A stretch of DNA of 64,000 nt from Lycium barbarum. Lineage: Eukaryota; Streptophyta; Magnoliopsida; Solanales; Solanaceae. Shown here piece after piece: positions 61,008 through 64,000 of the stretch. The notes below the pieces were generated by a model. It was not told the origin of the DNA and ran no database searches. It worked only from the letters and a program-made list of their open reading frames with translations. The position numbers and the translations under genes were made by a program. The stretch is from the NCBI RefSeq assembly GCF_019175385.1, contig NC_083341.1, positions 19,414,203-19,478,202 on the forward strand, given 5' to 3'. Positions within the stretch are counted from its first letter, which is position 1; the number at the start of each line of letters is the position of its first letter.

Positions 61008-61020
61008 AAGGGGGGAAGGA
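61008..61020 (+). promoter_or_regulatory. Polypurine tract of element D
   Basis: AAGGGGGGAAGGA directly before the TGTTAC start of the 3' LTR; preceded by GAGAACGAATGTTTT, a usual pre-LTR sequence of this gypsy group. Confidence 0.85.
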
Positions 61021-61501
61021 TGTTACGCCCTGTAGTTCTATACATTGAAATTCGCAAGTGTCGGTCGCCCCAAGTGTGGATTTTGGAGTTACTTTCAAGG
61101 GCATGTATGGTTGCATGCGTATAACTTACGATCATAAAGATTTAGTTCAGGTAATAAGCCACGAGAGGATTGGAAAATAGGGGAATTTCGAAATCTAGGG
61201 TTGATGGTTAGACTTGGAAGGAGGATATCTTTTGGAACATGACGAGTTTTGAGACAAAGCAAAATCCTAGAGTGAAGTTCATGAAGTCCAGTTTCCAACG
61301 CAACAAACCGCTCCTCAATAGGACATTGGGGTAAGGAGATATGGACGTTACAAGTTGGGATGGCAGGCCAGAAAAATAGCCTGCACGAACGCGCCAGGGA
61401 GTGGCGCAAACGCACAGGTGCCCAAGGGCCAACTCAGCGCGAACGCGCTGAGCAAATCTTATGCTCGGGTCAAGGATGAAGATTATATGATCTGAGTATA
61501 A

Positions 61502-61569
<68 letters not shown>

Positions 61570-61804
61570 GACATTTGGAGACCGTATGGTGTAAATTAGT
61601 TCATACGTTACTTGATGAGAGCCCTCGTAACCGTAAGCTAAGGTAGGGCCCACATGTCGGGGTTTGATGTATGACATGATGAGTTCACATCATCCTTTTA
61701 GAGAGTGCCATATTGTTTTCAGTTCAGTCTGATTATATCTAGTAGGTCGTATATGGGTGCCTAACTCAAGCACTAGTCATGTCCCTTCGGTTTGGGTCGT
61801 GACA
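61021..61804 (+). repeat. 3' LTR of element D, internally deleted (784 bp)
   Basis: Matches the 5' LTR at both ends but lacks about 2 kb between positions equivalent to roughly 45640 and 47650, including the 49-bp array. The breakpoint has a TTGATG-like microhomology. The AT microsatellite is expanded to about 28 units (61504-61561) against about 12 in the 5' LTR. Confidence 0.88.
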
Positions 61805-62519
61805 ATTGGATTCTATAAGACCCATCTGAATGGTACTTATTCAACATAAAAACATGGAATACGTGGTGAACACCCGCCAAACCTAGTGGCAACGCCAACT
61901 CATAGCTACCTCACTAACACGTCGAAGAATCTCAAAAGGACCAATGGAGCTCAGGCTTAGCTTGCCATTTTTCCCAAATCTCATCACACCCTTCATAGGT
62001 GAAACCTTCAACAAAACCTGATCACCAACCATGAACTCTATTTCGCGAACCTTCCGATCCGCATACTCCGTTTGCCTACTCTGAGCCACCAAGAGCTTAT
62101 CCTGAATCACCTTCGCCTTGTCCAAGGAGTCTCTCAACAAATCGGTACCCCATGGTCTCACCTCGAATGCATCAAACTAGCTCATCGGAGAGTGACATCT
62201 TCTACCATACAGAGCCTCAAATGACGCTATGTTGAACCTCGAGTGATAAATATTGTTGTACGCTAACTCTGCCAAAGGTAAGACTGGTTTCAATGACCCC
62301 CAAAATCAATAACACACACCCGCAATATATCCTTGAGGACTTGAATAGTCCTGTCGGACTGACCATTCATATGCTGGTGAAATGTTGTACTGAGATCCAT
62401 CTGAGTCCCAATTCCTTCTACAAAATCCTCCTGAAATGAGAAGTGAACTGAGTGCCTCGGTCTGAAATGATAGAAATGGGAACCTCATGCAACCAGACAA
62501 TCTCTATAACTTAGATTTT
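61805..62519 (-). pseudogene. Element C integrase, C-terminal half
   Basis: Minus-strand pieces: SDRGTQF-like and FHQHMNGQSDRTIQ-like reading in shifted frames near 62350-62450, then RDSLDKAKVIQDKLLVAQSRQ, DRKVREIEFMVGDQVLLKVS, MKGVMRFGKNGKLSL.. GPFEILRRV (62161-61890), and VFHVFMLNKYHSDGSYRIQW next to the insertion site. Several stops and shifts. Confidence 0.8.
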
Positions 62520-62904
62520 GTGAAACTTATACAATCTATAACGACTCAGCCTGCTAGTGATATTTTTCGATTTGGGCCTAGGCCCGCACGGCTTTAAAAC
62601 ACATCACTAGGAGATAAGGTATGCGTACTTATATACCCAACACCTCTCCTATGTTATGCCGATGTGTGACTTTTGCTCCTAAGATGGGGTGTCACATACA
62701 CCCCCTCTTATGGACTTAGCGTCGTCGCTGAGGTTTGTCCCACCGCATGGGATTTGCCTAAACTCAGTTTAACTATAGCCACCATCGATAAGGCTGACAC
62801 AACAGTGGCTCTGATACTATATTTAACAACCCAACCCACTAGTGATATTGTTTGTGCGGGCGTAGGCCCAATGCAGATGATATCACTAGCGAGCTTGGTC
62901 GTTA
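62520..62904. mobile_element. 385-bp insert in element C integrase
   Basis: TAGATTTT flanks both sides (62512-62519, 62905-62912), an 8-bp target duplication splitting the integrase core. Inside, CTAGTGATATT words occur at about 62550 and 62836, and an inverted ATATCACTAG at 62880. TATAACGACTC and GGTCGTTATA lie near the two ends as an inverted pair. No coding capacity. TRIM-like or hAT-like, unresolved. Confidence 0.6.
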
Positions 62905-64000
62905 TAGATTTTTGCAACTTTTCCGAATTATAGGTAGTCTGAAATGAAAAGAAGGGCGCAAACTTGGTCAACCCGTCAACAATAACCCAAATAGCATCAA
63001 ACTTGCCCAAAGTCTTCGACAGTCCTACCACGAAGTCCATCGCTATCCTCTTCTACTTCCACTCTGGAATGGGAATCCTTTGAGTTATACCACCTGATTT
63101 CTGATGTTTATACTTAACCTACTAACAATTCAAACACTGAGATATGAACTCCACTATGTCCCTCTTCATCCTACCCCACCAACAGTGCTGCTTCAAGTCA
63201 TGGCACATCTTGGTAGCGCCAGGGTGAATGGAATACCTAAAACTTTGAGCCTCCTCCACTACCAACTCTAAGTCATAAGTGGGGTAGTTCTTCTCATGCA
63301 CTTTCAACTGCCTCGAAGTATACACTATCACCTTACCCTCTTGCATCAACACACAACCCGACCCAACCTGAGAAACATCACAGTAAGTAGTAAGGCCCTT
63401 TCCTTCCACAGGTAGAGCTAAGATCGAGGCTGAAGTCAATAAGGCCTTGAGCTTTTATAGCTCTCCTCACAATCATCGACCACTGAAAAACCATATTCTT
63501 CTAAGTCAAATGAGTTAAATGGGAAGCAATAGATGAGAACCCTTTCACGAATCATCGATAATAACTAGAAAGACCCACAAAACTCTGAATCTCGGTCACT
63601 GAAGTAGGTCTGGCTCAATCTATGACTGCCTCAATCTTCTTAGGATCCATTATAATGCCATCCTTAGACACCACATGCCCTAAAAACGCCACTGAGTTGA
63701 GCCAAAATCGTACTTAAAAAATTTAGCGCATAACTTCTTCTCTTTCAATAGACCTAGCAAGATCCTCAAATGCTTTTCATGATCCTCCTAACTACGAGAA
63801 TAAACCAAGATGTCATCAATGAATACAATGACAAAGGAATCCAAATAAGGCTTGAGAACCCTATTCCTCAAATCCATAAAAGCTGTGTGGGCATTGATAA
63901 GCCCGAAGGACATAACCAAGAACTCATAGTGACCACAACAGGTTCTAAAAGTTATCTTTGGGACATCCTCGACTCTAATCTTTAACTGGTAGTAGCCCGA
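62905..64000 (-). pseudogene. Element C reverse transcriptase, RNase H and start of integrase
   Basis: Minus strand from the window edge: [22 protein letters not shown], then the catalytic [10 protein letters not shown] (63795-63830), EDHEKHLRIL and, after stops, a recognisable linker. RNase [41 protein letters not shown]. Integrase zinc finger [17 protein letters not shown]...CLNC, then MDFVVGLSKTLGKFDAIWV up to the insert at 62904. Stops occur near 63690, 63610, 63440 and 63120. RT start and gag lie outside. Confidence 0.85.

Larger units (their letters stand above)
45021..61804 (+). mobile_element. Large non-autonomous LTR element D (LARD-like), host of an Athila insertion
   Basis: 5' LTR 45021-47776 (TGTTACACCC...GTCGTGACA), primer-binding site, internal region 47777-51442 and 60696-61020, polypurine tract, 3' LTR 61021-61804. 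Perfect target duplication ATTGG (45016-45020, 61805-61809). The internal region, about 4 kb without the nested copy, is AG-rich and lacks recognisable gag, protease, RT or integrase. It carries one acidic ORF and a 5S-rRNA-like sequence. Hence it probably depended on another element's enzymes. Confidence 0.85.
42096..64000 (-). mobile_element. Gypsy element C (chromovirus-like), runs off the right edge
   Basis: Minus-strand element: 3' LTR 42096-44758, end of pol 44759-45020, then a 16.8-kb insertion (45021-61804 plus the duplicated ATTGG), and pol continuing at 61810-64000 into RT. The 5' LTR and gag lie outside the window. Reading frames contain many stops. LTR belongs with solo LTRs A and B. 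Confidence 0.85.

Noticed and set aside
61483..61677. Ile-Tyr repeat frame
   Set aside because: Pure translation of the AT microsatellite in the 3' LTR of element D.

Overview
This is nuclear DNA of a flowering plant, most probably a member of the Solanaceae. Genes have GT-AG introns and a base composition rich in A+T. The repeats have a Solanaceae flavour: a tRNA-derived SINE, an RTE-type LINE ending in the usual nightshade 3' tail, Stowaway, hAT and Harbinger MITEs, and LTR families with LTRs of 2.7 kb or more. The family placement is my inference; I cannot name the species.

Left third (1-18.3 kb), two host genes on the minus strand. (1) A complete three-exon strictosidine synthase-like gene (2618-5696, 382 aa, secreted). 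(2) An eight-exon gene (9861-18182, 286 aa) for a BIN3/MePCE-type RNA methyltransferase. Its sixth intron is swollen to 4.8 kb by a Stowaway MITE and an antisense, decayed L1-type LINE. MITEs and one SINE fill the space around both genes.

Middle (18.3-35.6 kb), gene-poor. A segment just upstream of the methyltransferase gene occurs again about 5 kb away. Each copy carries a different transposon and serves as the empty site for the other's. Further on are a 241-codon SANT/MYB gene fragment with a duplicated SANT unit (29876-30611, minus), an RTE LINE split by a solo LTR, and one orphan exon of translation factor eIF6.

Right half (35.6-64 kb), nested retrotransposons. A solo LTR with TAAGT target duplications holds a 3.6-kb Ogre/Tat-like solo LTR. 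A Ty3-gypsy chromovirus-like element lies on the minus strand and runs off the right edge. It is interrupted by a 16.8-kb largely non-coding LTR element (perfect ATTGG duplication). That element carries a 5S-rRNA-like sequence and was itself hit by an Athila-type gypsy element. The Athila copy ends at both sides in the same LTR start, in inverted orientation, which is abnormal. All retroelement reading frames here carry stops or frameshifts, so I see no intact autonomous element.

Most unusual points: the 5S-like sequence inside a large non-autonomous retrotransposon, the Athila copy with inverted LTR ends, and the CGACGG palindrome arrays inside that element. No CRISPR array, intact tRNA or full rRNA gene was seen.
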